DNA from: Acetobacter musti
GTDB taxonomy: Bacteria > Pseudomonadota > Alphaproteobacteria > Acetobacterales > Acetobacteraceae
Assembly (NCBI RefSeq): GCF_011516835.1
Contig: NZ_WOTB01000005.1
Coordinates: 165,410-229,409 of the forward strand
Length of the DNA stretch: 64,000 nt
Reading direction: 5' to 3'
Part shown: piece by piece, positions 1 to 8,992 of the stretch
Layout of the letters: every line of letters starts with the position of its first letter
Numbering within the stretch: position 1 is the first letter of the stretch
Made by a program: the position numbers and the translations under genes
Notes under the pieces: generated by a model
The model's input: the letters and a program-made list of their open reading frames with translations, nothing else
What the model was told of the DNA's origin: nothing
Database searches by the model: none

Positions 1-1170
1 AAGACCCGACAGGCGGATATCCGTCGTAAAGATTTCACAGAGATACGCGCAGAGCGGACCGCTGAGACAGGTCAGGCACGCGGCGAAAATCATCTGGGTT
101 GTGATCAGGGTTCCGAAAGATGGTGTCAGATACAGGCGATACAGCGCAAAGGGCAGCAGAAGTATCAGGGCGATGGCACCCGTCAGCACTACGGGCTGAC
201 GCCCGAATTTATCCGACGCGGCCCCGGCGAAAGGTATTCCCAGCGAAAAGACGAGTGCGGCGAGCATGGACGACAGGAAGACCGGGGCTCCGGCCATGGA
301 CAGGGAAGAAGTCGCGAATGCCGGAAGGAATATGTTGGTCGTCTGACTTGCGACGATGCACAGAGCGGATGCTCCGAAACCGCGCAGGAGTGCCGCGCGA
401 TGCGTGCGGAACAGGGTGGAGAGAGGAGAGATCTCCGAAGCGCCTTCGGCAAGACTGCTTGTATAGACAGGCGTTTCGCAGACCCTTGAGCGGACATAGA
501 GCCCCAGCGGAAACAAGGCGAAGCCGAGAGCGAAGGGTATGCGCCAGCCCCACTGCTCCATCTGGAGCGGAGACAACGCAAAACTGAGCAGGGCGATGAT
601 GCTGGCGCCCATGATATTTCCCGCGCCCACCCCAAGCTGCTGAAGACTGCCGAACAGTCCGCGCCGCTCTACCGGGGCATGTTCCACCAGGAAGACAGCG
701 GCGCCGCCCCATTCGCCACCCGCAGCGATTCCCTGGATCAGTCTGCAGGAAATCAGCAGGACAGGAGCGAAGATGCCAATTCTGGAATAGGGCGGTATCA
801 GCGCGATACAGGCTGTCGTGATCGCCATCAGACCCGATGTGAGGATCAGAGTGGCCCGCCGGCCATGCCTGTCCCCGTAGGAGCCCAGGATCATGCCGCC
901 GAGAGGGCGTGTGAGGAATCCGACGCCGTAGGTCGAAAGGGCAGCCAGAAGCGAAAGGGAGCCATCGTGCCCCGGAAAGAAATTTCCGGAAATCTGGCGC
1001 GCCAGCAATCCGAAGACGACGAAGTCGAACATCTCCATGAAATTGCCGAAGGACGAGGCGAGAACCGCCCGTCCTGTCTCCCGGCTGCCCGGGCCGAAGA
1101 GACCAGCGGGAGCGGGAGTCTCATTGAGAGCGAAGTCGTTCGGCACAGGGGACACTGCCTGACCAGCCAT
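1..1170 (-). CDS. MFS transporter, metabolite:H+ symporter type (3' end outside window)
   Basis: Inner-membrane secondary transporter, probably importing an organic acid or small amide with protons. The frame is open from ATG at 1170 to base 1 (390 residues seen), so perhaps 30-50 C-terminal residues lie outside the window. After a soluble N-terminus it shows hydrophobic segments, and loop 2-3 carries the MFS signature GSYGDRHGRR. The FGNFMEMFDFVVFG stretch in the first helix and the RLIQGIAAGGEWGG stretch in helix 4 are typical of the metabolite:H+ symporter branch (KgtP, ProP, ShiA). GGAG lies 7 bases before the start. It begins 36 bp after the M20 gene and is probably the last gene of the left-arm operon, so it may import the island's substrate or an intermediate. 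Family assignment is confident; substrate is unknown. Confidence 0.88.
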   Translation of the reverse strand, partial: MAGQAVSPVPNDFALNETPAPAGLFGPGSRETGRAVLASSFGNFMEMFDFVVFGLLARQISGNFFPGHDGSLSLLAALSTYGVGFLTRPLGGMILGSYGDRHGRRATLILTSGLMAITTACIALIPPYSRIGIFAPVLLISCRLIQGIAAGGEWGGAAVFLVEHAPVERRGLFGSLQQLGVGAGNIMGASIIALLSFALSPLQMEQWGWRIPFALGFALFPLGLYVRSRVCETPVYTSSLAEGASEISPLSTLFRTHRAALLRGFGASALCIVASQTTNIFLPAFATSSLSMAGAPVFLSSMLAALVFSLGIPFAGAASDKFGRQPVVLTGAIALILLLPFALYRLYLTPSFGTLITTQMIFAACLTCLSGPLCAYLCEIFTTDIRLSGL

Positions 1171-1206
1171 CACCGGTCTCCTCTCAAAACATACTGGAAG
1201 GGTGGT

Positions 1207-2613
1207 TCAGCTATCTCTCGCCGGCCAGCGGGTTTCACCGAGATCCCAGAAAACTCCGGCTGCGATGGCGAGTCCCTCGCGCACGAGCGGGACCAGGGCG
1301 TGCTCATTGGGGGCATGCTGGGAACAGCCTGTGTAGGAGTGCGGGATGTAGATGGTCGGCAGGCCGAGTGTGTTCGCGAAGCTGTCATTGGGCAGCGAAC
1401 CACCGGAGTTCGGCATGATCATCGCTTCCTTGCCGGTCGTCTCCATGATGGATGCCGCCACAAGACGTGGCCATGGTCCTTCCGGGTCCATTCGCGTGGC
1501 GTACCATTCCGCTCCGCTCTTAACGGAAACGACCTCGACATCATCGAAGCCTTTCTCCCGGAGATGGCGGGAAATGGCGGGCAGGAACTCATTCACGTCC
1601 CTGTCGACCGTGTAGCGTATCTGGCAGCGCGCGAAGGCATCGGGCGGCACGGCGTTGACCGGCGCATGCGGTGTTCCGGTGCTGAAGGCCAGGACTTCGA
1701 ACGTGTTCCAGCCCAGCACCTTTTCCGCAGCAGTCAGGCCGGGCTCTCCCCACCATGCGTCTATTGCGGGGCCGCTTCCGTCCTGACCGACGATGCATTT
1801 CGCCAGGGCACGCTTTATCCCGTCGGGGATGCATTCCGGTACCAGATCCGGAACGAGAACCTGTCCGGTGGGGCCGACAAGAGAAGCGATGGCGTGCGCC
1901 AGACGGATGCCCGGATTGGCCAGCAGGCCGCCCCAGTTTCCTGAATGGTGGCCGCCCTCACGGTAACGGACCCGGAGATCGAAATTCAGCGCACCCCGCG
2001 TTCCGAGCATCAGGGTGGGCGTTTCCGGGACAAGGCGTGGACCGTCCGAGGCGATCAGCACATCCGCGGCCAGCCGGTCTTTGTGTTCCCGGCAGATCTC
2101 GTCGATGCCCGGAGAACCGACCTCTTCGCTCATCTCCATCAGCAACCGGACATTATAGCCCAGCCGGCCACCTCTTTCCGCGCGCACCGCCTCCAGCGCC
2201 ATCAGATTGGCGGTGTGCTGTCCCTTATTGTCCACCACTCCGCGGCCGTACAGCCGGTCTCCCCGTCGGGTCAGCTGCCAGGGAGACAATCCTTCCTCCC
2301 ATCCCGCGTCCAGACCGGGCACGACGTCGCCGTGGCCGTATGTCAGCAATGTGGGAAGCGCCGGGTCCTCGATCCGTTCGGCGATCAGGAAGGGACCGCC
2401 CTTTCCTGTGGGATTGGGCAGAATTTCGCAACTGTATCCCCGGACGCGCAGCCAGGGGGCCACGTCTTTCTCGAGATAGGCCTGCAGGGCAGGTCCTGAG
2501 GTGGGGTCCTGGCTTGCGGTCGGTATCGCGATGCGATCCGCCAGAACGGCCTCGTACACACCATCGTCCAGACAGGCTACCGCCCGGGCAATCGCGGCTT
2601 CACGACCTGACAT
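1207..2613 (-). CDS. M20 family metallopeptidase (left arm)
   Basis: Predicted cytosolic di-zinc amidohydrolase or dipeptidase of the M20 family (ArgE/DapE/carnosinase type), 468 residues with no signal peptide. Motifs: YGHGDVV near residue 92 (His94 and Asp96, first metal site), GRGVVDNKGQ near 123 (bridging Asp128), EMSEEVGSPG near 160 (catalytic Glu163 and ligand Glu164), SDGP near 189 (Asp190), GGHHSG near 220 in the dimerisation lid, and a late His in SQHAPNEHA. All expected ligands are present, so it should be active. GGAG lies 8 bases before the ATG. The start overlaps the HyuA stop by one base (TAATG), which implies translational coupling. It probably cleaves an amide released by the upstream HyuA/HyuB enzyme; that is inference from the operon. 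Confidence 0.9.
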   Translation of the reverse strand: MSGREAAIARAVACLDDGVYEAVLADRIAIPTASQDPTSGPALQAYLEKDVAPWLRVRGYSCEILPNPTGKGGPFLIAERIEDPALPTLLTYGHGDVVPGLDAGWEEGLSPWQLTRRGDRLYGRGVVDNKGQHTANLMALEAVRAERGGRLGYNVRLLMEMSEEVGSPGIDEICREHKDRLAADVLIASDGPRLVPETPTLMLGTRGALNFDLRVRYREGGHHSGNWGGLLANPGIRLAHAIASLVGPTGQVLVPDLVPECIPDGIKRALAKCIVGQDGSGPAIDAWWGEPGLTAAEKVLGWNTFEVLAFSTGTPHAPVNAVPPDAFARCQIRYTVDRDVNEFLPAISRHLREKGFDDVEVVSVKSGAEWYATRMDPEGPWPRLVAASIMETTGKEAMIMPNSGGSLPNDSFANTLGLPTIYIPHSYTGCSQHAPNEHALVPLVREGLAIAAGVFWDLGETRWPARDS

Positions 2614-4664
2614 TACCGGCTCTCCTTTATTTTGTGCCGCAGGATCAGCGAGCCGCTCTCATCCATGACGGCGTGCCAGCCTGGTGGCACGAGAGTTGTC
2701 GCGTCCAGCTGTGTGACAATTGCCGGCCCTTCGAATGTATCCCCGGCTCCCAGCATGGTCCGGTCGTAGACCGGGGTTTCCAGTGGTTCGGACGCGAACA
2801 GGACTGTCTGCATGCCGGTGGCGCGGGCACCCTGACCGGGTGGCAGAGAACGGGTGATTGCGCCGCCCAGCCTCCCGACTGCCTCCACGCGCAGGGAGAC
2901 CAGTTCCACCGTTGCGTCCGGAAGATCGAAGCCATAGAGGGCGCGATGCTCGGCGGCGAATGTTTCCGCGGCCTGAGCCATTGTGCCGGGCCACGGCACG
3001 GTCAGCTCGACGCCCTGACCAGCATAACGCATGAGCGCCACACGCGACATTTCACGCCGGGCGTCCGGGACGCCTTCTTCCGTGAACCACGTGGTGGCGT
3101 CCGTTTCTGCCGCTGTGAAGCTCTGTTCAACCATGACCGCGTCGGGCGTGCCGGTCGCCCTCAGCCCCCTGCTGAATTCGGCCCGCAGATCCGCGGCCAG
3201 CAATCCCTGGGCGCACAGGACGCCAGGTGACGGAGGAATGAGTACCGTGCGGATCCCGACCAGTTCAGCAAGCGCGCATCCATGCAGCGGTCCTGCTCCG
3301 CCAAACGGAACCAGCACGAAGTCACGAGGATCGTAGCCGCGCTCGACGGAGACGACGCGGATCGCACCGACCATCGCGTTATTCGCAATGGCGAGAATAC
3401 CACGTGCCGCTTCGCCGGGTTCCAGGCCGAGCGGGTTTGCGACCGTATCCGCGATGGCCTTCCGGGCCGCCTGGACGTCGATGTCCATTCCTCCTCCCAG
3501 AAGACTGGGAAGATGTCCGAGGACGACATGCGCGTCGGTGACGGTGGCCTGAGTGCCGCCACGGCGATAGGCAGCCGGCCCGGGTACAGAACCGGCGCTT
3601 TCCGGGCCTACCGCCAGCACTCCGTCCGGCGTGACGCGGGCCAGGGAACCTCCGCCGGCGCCAATCGTCACCATGTCAACCATCGGCAGGGGGAGCGGCC
3701 ATTCTCCGATCCGTCCATGCTGTGTCAGCCTGATCGCACCGTCCTTCATCAGGCAGATATCGGCGCTCGTGCCGCCTATATCGACCGTTATGATATCGGA
3801 GAAACCAGCCGCCATCGCGACAGCACGGGCGCCTACCACGCCGGCCGCAGGACCTGACAGGGCCGTCGTCGCCGGTGAACGGCAGATGGAGCCGCCGCTT
3901 GCGACCCCTCCGTTGCTCTTCATCAGCAACAGGGGAGCCGCGATACCGTATCCGGTCAGTCTCTCCTCCAGACGCCGGACATAGGAAGAGACACCAGGCA
4001 TGACCTGCGCGTTGATGACCGTGGCAAGGGAACGTTCGTATTCCCGGACGACGGGCAGGATGTCGCTGGAGGCTGTGATGGTCACACCCGGCAGCATGTC
4101 GGTGAGAATTCCGACCACCCGACGTTCATGGACCGGCTGGGCAAAGGCATGAAGGAGACAGACAGCGACGGAACGCACGCCGGCGCTGAGACAGGCCCGC
4201 CCGGCTTCGCGGACGGACTCCTCGTCAAGCTCAATCAGGACATTCCCTTCCGCGGAAAGGCGTTCTGAGACCTCAAAGACATGAGCGGGCGGGACGGGAC
4301 GGGCGGGCTTGATCCATGTGTACAGGTTAGCCTTGCGGGGAATATCCTGTCGTCCGATTTCCAGAACATGACGAAATCCCCTGGTTGTCACCAGGGCCGT
4401 CGCTACGGCCTTGTTCTCAAGGATCATGTTGGTGGCGATCGTCGTGCCGTGAAGCACACGCCTGACGTCGTGCGACGGGATGCCAGCTTTGCTCAGCGCC
4501 TGGCTGACACCGAGAAGAAATGCCTCCGACGGATCACCTGGCGTGGACGGAGTCTTAGCGGTCCATGCCTGGCCCTGCCGGTCCTGGACTGTGATATCAG
4601 TGAATGTACCGCCAATATCGACCGCAACCGAAACGACAGAGGAGACGGGATCAGTCGAGGACAT
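2613..4664 (-). CDS. Hydantoinase/oxoprolinase family protein, subunit A (left arm)
   Basis: ATP-dependent ring-opening or carboxylase-type subunit (HyuA, acetone carboxylase beta, 5-oxoprolinase N-half family), 683 residues, the usual length. The N-terminal ATPase fold starts with AVDIGGTFTDI (residues 14-24), followed by LHGTTIATN, and a second phosphate-binding motif VDIGGTSADIC occurs mid-protein with IGAGGGSLARV after it. The stretch FVLVPFGGAGPLHG is also diagnostic. GGAG precedes the ATG by about 9 bases. It overlaps the end of HyuB by 14 bp and the M20 start by 1 bp, so the three are one transcription unit. With HyuB it should cleave or carboxylate a cyclic amide or ketone-like substrate using ATP. 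A homologue of identical length lies at 19815-21866. Substrate cannot be read from the sequence. Confidence 0.92.
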   Translation of the reverse strand: MSSTDPVSSVVSVAVDIGGTFTDITVQDRQGQAWTAKTPSTPGDPSEAFLLGVSQALSKAGIPSHDVRRVLHGTTIATNMILENKAVATALVTTRGFRHVLEIGRQDIPRKANLYTWIKPARPVPPAHVFEVSERLSAEGNVLIELDEESVREAGRACLSAGVRSVAVCLLHAFAQPVHERRVVGILTDMLPGVTITASSDILPVVREYERSLATVINAQVMPGVSSYVRRLEERLTGYGIAAPLLLMKSNGGVASGGSICRSPATTALSGPAAGVVGARAVAMAAGFSDIITVDIGGTSADICLMKDGAIRLTQHGRIGEWPLPLPMVDMVTIGAGGGSLARVTPDGVLAVGPESAGSVPGPAAYRRGGTQATVTDAHVVLGHLPSLLGGGMDIDVQAARKAIADTVANPLGLEPGEAARGILAIANNAMVGAIRVVSVERGYDPRDFVLVPFGGAGPLHGCALAELVGIRTVLIPPSPGVLCAQGLLAADLRAEFSRGLRATGTPDAVMVEQSFTAAETDATTWFTEEGVPDARREMSRVALMRYAGQGVELTVPWPGTMAQAAETFAAEHRALYGFDLPDATVELVSLRVEAVGRLGGAITRSLPPGQGARATGMQTVLFASEPLETPVYDRTMLGAGDTFEGPAIVTQLDATTLVPPGWHAVMDESGSLILRHKIKESR

Positions 4665-6426
4665 GCGCGTAGCTCCCGCGATGAAAATCTTTTGTTTCGT
4701 ATCGGTTTTTCCGCAACGCGGCTGTAGCTTCCATATCGACGGTGCGATCCGCGATTACCACGCCGTATATGTTCTCGGCAGCAGCGGTGCTGACCATGCC
4801 GCCGAGAACATCGGCCAGCACTGATGCCGGGGGCCGGTCGAACGGATGTCCGCGACCGCCGCCGCCGCCGGTTTCGATGCGAAGGATGTCACCTTTGACA
4901 AGCCGGTTGCCATCCGACAGCGGTTTCAGATGGCGTTCCCGGGGAGTTCCCGGATTGACGACGACCCGGCCGGGTCCTGCCGACATTCCCCCGTCCGCAC
5001 CCCAGGGAGGATTGTGTACGCCGTCGAGGCGGATCGCGAGGATCGCTTCATCGGCGAGAATCTCGAATTCTCGTATGATGCCGCAACCACCACGCCAGCG
5101 TCCGGGACCGCCGCTGTCGCGGTTCAGTCCGTATTCACGCAGAATAACCGGATATTCCAGCTCAAGAAATTCTACGGGGTAGTTTTCCTGGGCGACGAAA
5201 TAAACGCCGTCCGGACCGTCGCCATAGGCGCGGGCACCGTAGCCCACGCCAATTCCGTCGCTCATCAGGAAATGCCTTTCTCCGACGTGCCCCCTCAGAA
5301 GCACAACGACGTAGGATGAATGGGCAGCGGGTGCCGGACTGCCTGCCACGGACAGCAGACCGTTGAGCGCGCTCAGCGTCCGCATCATGGTCAGACCGCG
5401 CATTCCCAGCGGCGCGGGAAAGCGGGGCTGCAGCAGCGAGCCTTCACGCAACCGGACCTCGTCGAGCGAACGGGGGGCTCCCGCGTTCATCACATGATCC
5501 GGATTGCCCCCCAGGAAGTAAAGGCCAAGCGCCATCCCAGGCACGTCCCGGTTCATAAGAAAATTGACCGGTCCCACGGACTGATCGTCTGTCGCGGTCG
5601 CGTCGATTATGAAGTGATCGTCCTCTGTACGGGTCATCTCGAAGACCAGCCGCAGCGTGCCGCTGCCATGCCCGTCTCCGTCGATACGATCTACGAAGCG
5701 ACATGTACCGACCGGAAAGACGTCACGCAGGCACTTCTGGACCACGGCGCGCGTGCGAAAGACAAGCTGTTCCAGCGCGTCACCAAGGCATGCGGGACCG
5801 AACCGGGAAGCAAGCTCGCGCATGCGGGTCACGCCGAGTTCGACACTCGCGATCAGTGCCCGGGTGTCTCCGCGTGCACTCGCGGGATATCTGCTGTTGC
5901 GGTAAAACATCGTCAGGGCGGCATCATTGTAGACACCTCCGGTCGCCAGCTTCATTGGCGGGACGATGATTCCTTCCTGAAAGATGTCGGTGGTATCGGG
6001 GGAGATCGAACCAGGACGAAGTCCTCCAATATCGGCAAAATGCGCCCAGCTCATTACGAATCCCACCCGGCGTTCACCAAGAAAGACCGGTGCCAGAAAA
6101 ACCTGATCGTTTGAATGACTGACCGCACCCATTGATCCGTAGCAGTCGTTATACCAGTAAAGATCTCCCTCCCGCATCGTCTCAAGGGGAAAATCCCGGG
6201 CAACGGGGCCGACGAGGTCACCGAAAATGGGATTATTAGAACAGACTGCCATGATGCCCGACGCATCGAAGACGGCCGTATAGAAATCTTTCTTCTCGCG
6301 AATGAAGGGTGACATGGCGGTGCGCTCTATCAGCGCCTCCATCTCGGCCTGGATCGACCGGATACCGCCGCGGATAATCTCAAGATTGACGGAGTCGCAT
6401 GTCTCCGCTGTCTTCGTCTCTGTCAT
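4651..6426 (-). CDS. Hydantoinase/oxoprolinase family protein, subunit B (left arm)
   Basis: Partner subunit of HyuA (HyuB, acetone carboxylase alpha, 5-oxoprolinase C-half family), 591 residues. Recognisable stretches are RTAMSPFIREKKDFYTAVFD near the N-terminus, DLYWYNDCYGSMGAVSHSND, GSISPDTTDIFQEGI, DATATDDQSVGPVNFLMN, and the Gly-rich RDSGGPGRWRGGCGIIREF and GGGGGRGHPFDRP near the C-terminus. The ATG at 6426 was chosen because GGGAG lies 5 bases upstream. An in-frame ATG at 6462 overlapping the receptor stop (TGATG) is possible but has no clear ribosome site; that version adds 12 residues. It lies directly downstream of the TonB-dependent receptor gene, linking uptake and breakdown. Confidence 0.92.
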   Translation of the reverse strand: MTETKTAETCDSVNLEIIRGGIRSIQAEMEALIERTAMSPFIREKKDFYTAVFDASGIMAVCSNNPIFGDLVGPVARDFPLETMREGDLYWYNDCYGSMGAVSHSNDQVFLAPVFLGERRVGFVMSWAHFADIGGLRPGSISPDTTDIFQEGIIVPPMKLATGGVYNDAALTMFYRNSRYPASARGDTRALIASVELGVTRMRELASRFGPACLGDALEQLVFRTRAVVQKCLRDVFPVGTCRFVDRIDGDGHGSGTLRLVFEMTRTEDDHFIIDATATDDQSVGPVNFLMNRDVPGMALGLYFLGGNPDHVMNAGAPRSLDEVRLREGSLLQPRFPAPLGMRGLTMMRTLSALNGLLSVAGSPAPAAHSSYVVVLLRGHVGERHFLMSDGIGVGYGARAYGDGPDGVYFVAQENYPVEFLELEYPVILREYGLNRDSGGPGRWRGGCGIIREFEILADEAILAIRLDGVHNPPWGADGGMSAGPGRVVVNPGTPRERHLKPLSDGNRLVKGDILRIETGGGGGRGHPFDRPPASVLADVLGGMVSTAAAENIYGVVIADRTVDMEATAALRKNRYETKDFHRGSYAHVLD

Positions 6427-6461
6427 AATCTCTCCCGAATCCGTCCTGCGCGTGTCTGTCA

Positions 6462-8891
6462 TCAGAACCCGGTGGACATCGACACGAAAGCCGAGAAGCC
6501 ACCTCCCACCCAGTAAGTCGGAGCGCTTCCACTGATCATCGTGCCATAAACTCCCCGCGTCGTCTTTGCTGCCCCGGTCACGCCAAACGCACCGGAAAGG
6601 TATTTCTCGTCACCGATATTAACGAGGTTTATTTGTATCTGCGGATGTTTCAGCCACCAGACATTCCGGAACCGATATCCCATCGTAACATTAGAAGTGA
6701 TCCGGCTGGGAATCGATTCATCGTTCATGAACGTCGAATACTGGCTGTCTACGTAATTGAGCGCGAAGTTCCCAAAGGCGCTGCCGTTATCATAGCTCAG
6801 ACCAATCGACCCGCTGAATTTCGGCGACAGAACCTCGCTTTTCCCCTTTGTCGGCAGATAGTCAGAACCGCTCAGAAGATTATTATCGATGGATGTATGG
6901 AGATATTGTCCGGAAACATAAGGGCTGAAATGATGCCATGGCCTCAGTCCGAATTCCGCATTGATTCCTCGTCCTGTTTCTCCGCCGGCATTGATGTACA
7001 CGCCGGTTGCCACTCCATTAATGAGCGATTGTGACGAAATCTGTTTATTTGAGATATTATAATTAAACGCACTAACAGAGAAATTAAACAGACCATGATG
7101 TCTGAAGCCAATTTCTTCAGCAATTGAATACTCCGGAGCCAGATTTCCAGAGTTCAGTGTAGACAGCTTTCCTGTTTTAACATTGAACACATCCCAGTAG
7201 TTTCCACTGAGCTGAGAAAACGACGTTGTTCCATTTATATATATCTGATCTTTTTCTGTCAGCTGATAGCTGGCCGAGACCTGCGGTAAAGGCTCAAATA
7301 CCTGCGATGAACTGCTATACGCAGCCCCCGGGACCGCATTTGTTGCATAGCGGGAGACCATAACGGCCTTGAAACCTGCATTCAGAGTAAGCTTATCACC
7401 GAACAGCTTAAGTGTATCGTCGACGTAAAGCCCGTTATCCTGCTGAATGAGATGCCCGTCCCAGGTACGGAGGGGCTTTCCATTGCCCATCAGAATCGGA
7501 TATGCGCCGTACTGGCTCGCAACATTGCCATTGAGGCCAATCAGCGCGAAGGATGTCGCCTGCTGGAAATCCATATAGGAGTACCACCAACCGAAGCGCA
7601 TGGTATTGTTGCGTGACGTCCGCCATTTGAAATAAGAGTTTTGCCCTCCCATATATTCGCGGTAGAGCGCCTGACTTTGGACTGTTGTCTGACCATCCAC
7701 CTGGTTCGGCAGATTCAGCGGGCCTGCCGGTTCCGCACCGTTGAAGCTGTTGTCATTACTGAGGTTCGTAACGCCATTTGGCGTGCTTTTCACATAAAAA
7801 AAGTATGGATTGATAACAAGATCCAGGCTGTTCGTAAGCCGGAGTGTCGTTGGCGCATTCATTTTTATAACGTCACGATAATAATCAGACAGCTTCTGGT
7901 AACTCGCTACACCAGGGGTAAATGTTTTGTTGTAGTTGTACGAAATGCCATACTGTTTCCACTGGGCCATGGTTGGGTACGTATCTGTAGGAGACACCAT
8001 GGAGTTCCAGCCCAGCCGAAATGCAAAACTGCTGCCACGTCCCCATTCCTTCAGGAGTTTTGCGTCGACATGCTCACGCCGCCCCTGACCGGAACCACGC
8101 CATTCATTGTAGGTCACGTCGGAAAAGGAAACAAACGCCTTAACACCCGTTTTTCCGATTTCACCTGTGTCAACACGGATGAACTCACGCTCAAGCGATT
8201 TACGGCCATAACTGACATCGATCAGTCCACCAAACCTGTCTGATGGATTACGAACTTTCGTTTCAAGGGCCCCTCCGACAGCATTATGAACCGGATACGT
8301 AATGTCCGGATTCCCTTGTGAAACTGTCACACTTTGTATGTTATCCGCATCCACCCATTCTCCCGGAAAAGCGAGATAGGAAATCGGGTCAGCGACGGGC
8401 ATTCCTTCAAGCAGGGAACCGACTTCATTTTGCGGCAGACCACGCATGGAGATTCCCATGTGGTCTCCAATTCCGAGAGGGTCGGTACCAGACACAACCA
8501 CACCGGGAAGATTAGCGACCAGAGTAAGAGAATTTGATGTCGGAACCTGCTTGGCGATGAAATCACGCGTTACTGCACTGACGCTTTTTGGCGCTGTCTG
8601 CGGCGGCATGAGACCGCCTCCCGGTGTTGTGTTCGTCACACCGTTATCGAACCGCGCAGCCCCCGTCACCTGCACCTCCTCCGGAGACGCGGTTGAAACA
8701 GTCGATACCGGAGCAGCATGCAAAACAGCTACCGGTTTCTGCGAGGGAACTGCTTTTATGTGCCGCGGAGGCACCCGGTGGCCGTGGAGACGTGTCGCAG
8801 CGTCAGATGTCCCCGCGAAAACGCTTCCCGAGGTGAGAATGGTACCGAGGAGACATATACGTCGGGCGCGGGCGGAGCCTTCACTGATCAT
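6462..8891 (-). CDS. TonB-dependent outer membrane receptor
   Basis: Energised outer-membrane import channel, 809 residues. The N-terminus has basic residues then a hydrophobic stretch ending near SVFAGTSDA, a likely signal peptide. A plug domain follows (about residues 100-220), including LVANLPGVVVSGTDPLG and ISMRGLPQNEVGSLLEGMPV, then beta-barrel sequence ending in aromatic Phe (STGF). GGAG lies 6 bases before the ATG. It sits between the M28-like gene and hyuB in the left operon, so it probably imports the compound the island degrades, not iron; no siderophore gene is nearby. The gene looks less GC-rich than its neighbours. Family confident, ligand unknown. Confidence 0.92.
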   Translation of the reverse strand: MISEGSARARRICLLGTILTSGSVFAGTSDAATRLHGHRVPPRHIKAVPSQKPVAVLHAAPVSTVSTASPEEVQVTGAARFDNGVTNTTPGGGLMPPQTAPKSVSAVTRDFIAKQVPTSNSLTLVANLPGVVVSGTDPLGIGDHMGISMRGLPQNEVGSLLEGMPVADPISYLAFPGEWVDADNIQSVTVSQGNPDITYPVHNAVGGALETKVRNPSDRFGGLIDVSYGRKSLEREFIRVDTGEIGKTGVKAFVSFSDVTYNEWRGSGQGRREHVDAKLLKEWGRGSSFAFRLGWNSMVSPTDTYPTMAQWKQYGISYNYNKTFTPGVASYQKLSDYYRDVIKMNAPTTLRLTNSLDLVINPYFFYVKSTPNGVTNLSNDNSFNGAEPAGPLNLPNQVDGQTTVQSQALYREYMGGQNSYFKWRTSRNNTMRFGWWYSYMDFQQATSFALIGLNGNVASQYGAYPILMGNGKPLRTWDGHLIQQDNGLYVDDTLKLFGDKLTLNAGFKAVMVSRYATNAVPGAAYSSSSQVFEPLPQVSASYQLTEKDQIYINGTTSFSQLSGNYWDVFNVKTGKLSTLNSGNLAPEYSIAEEIGFRHHGLFNFSVSAFNYNISNKQISSQSLINGVATGVYINAGGETGRGINAEFGLRPWHHFSPYVSGQYLHTSIDNNLLSGSDYLPTKGKSEVLSPKFSGSIGLSYDNGSAFGNFALNYVDSQYSTFMNDESIPSRITSNVTMGYRFRNVWWLKHPQIQINLVNIGDEKYLSGAFGVTGAAKTTRGVYGTMISGSAPTYWVGGGFSAFVSMSTGF

Positions 8892-8992
8892 TGCCTTCTC
8901 CTGTTTCAGGTTTTTTGGTTATTTACAAGAAAACGTACATTTTTTATTTCCGACGGAGGCAATCGCCGGAGAAAAAGGATTAAAAACAGCGT

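Noticed and set aside
6462..8891. Siderophore receptor
   Set aside because: TonB-dependent receptor is clear, but no iron-uptake or siderophore gene is near and the operon is hydrolytic.
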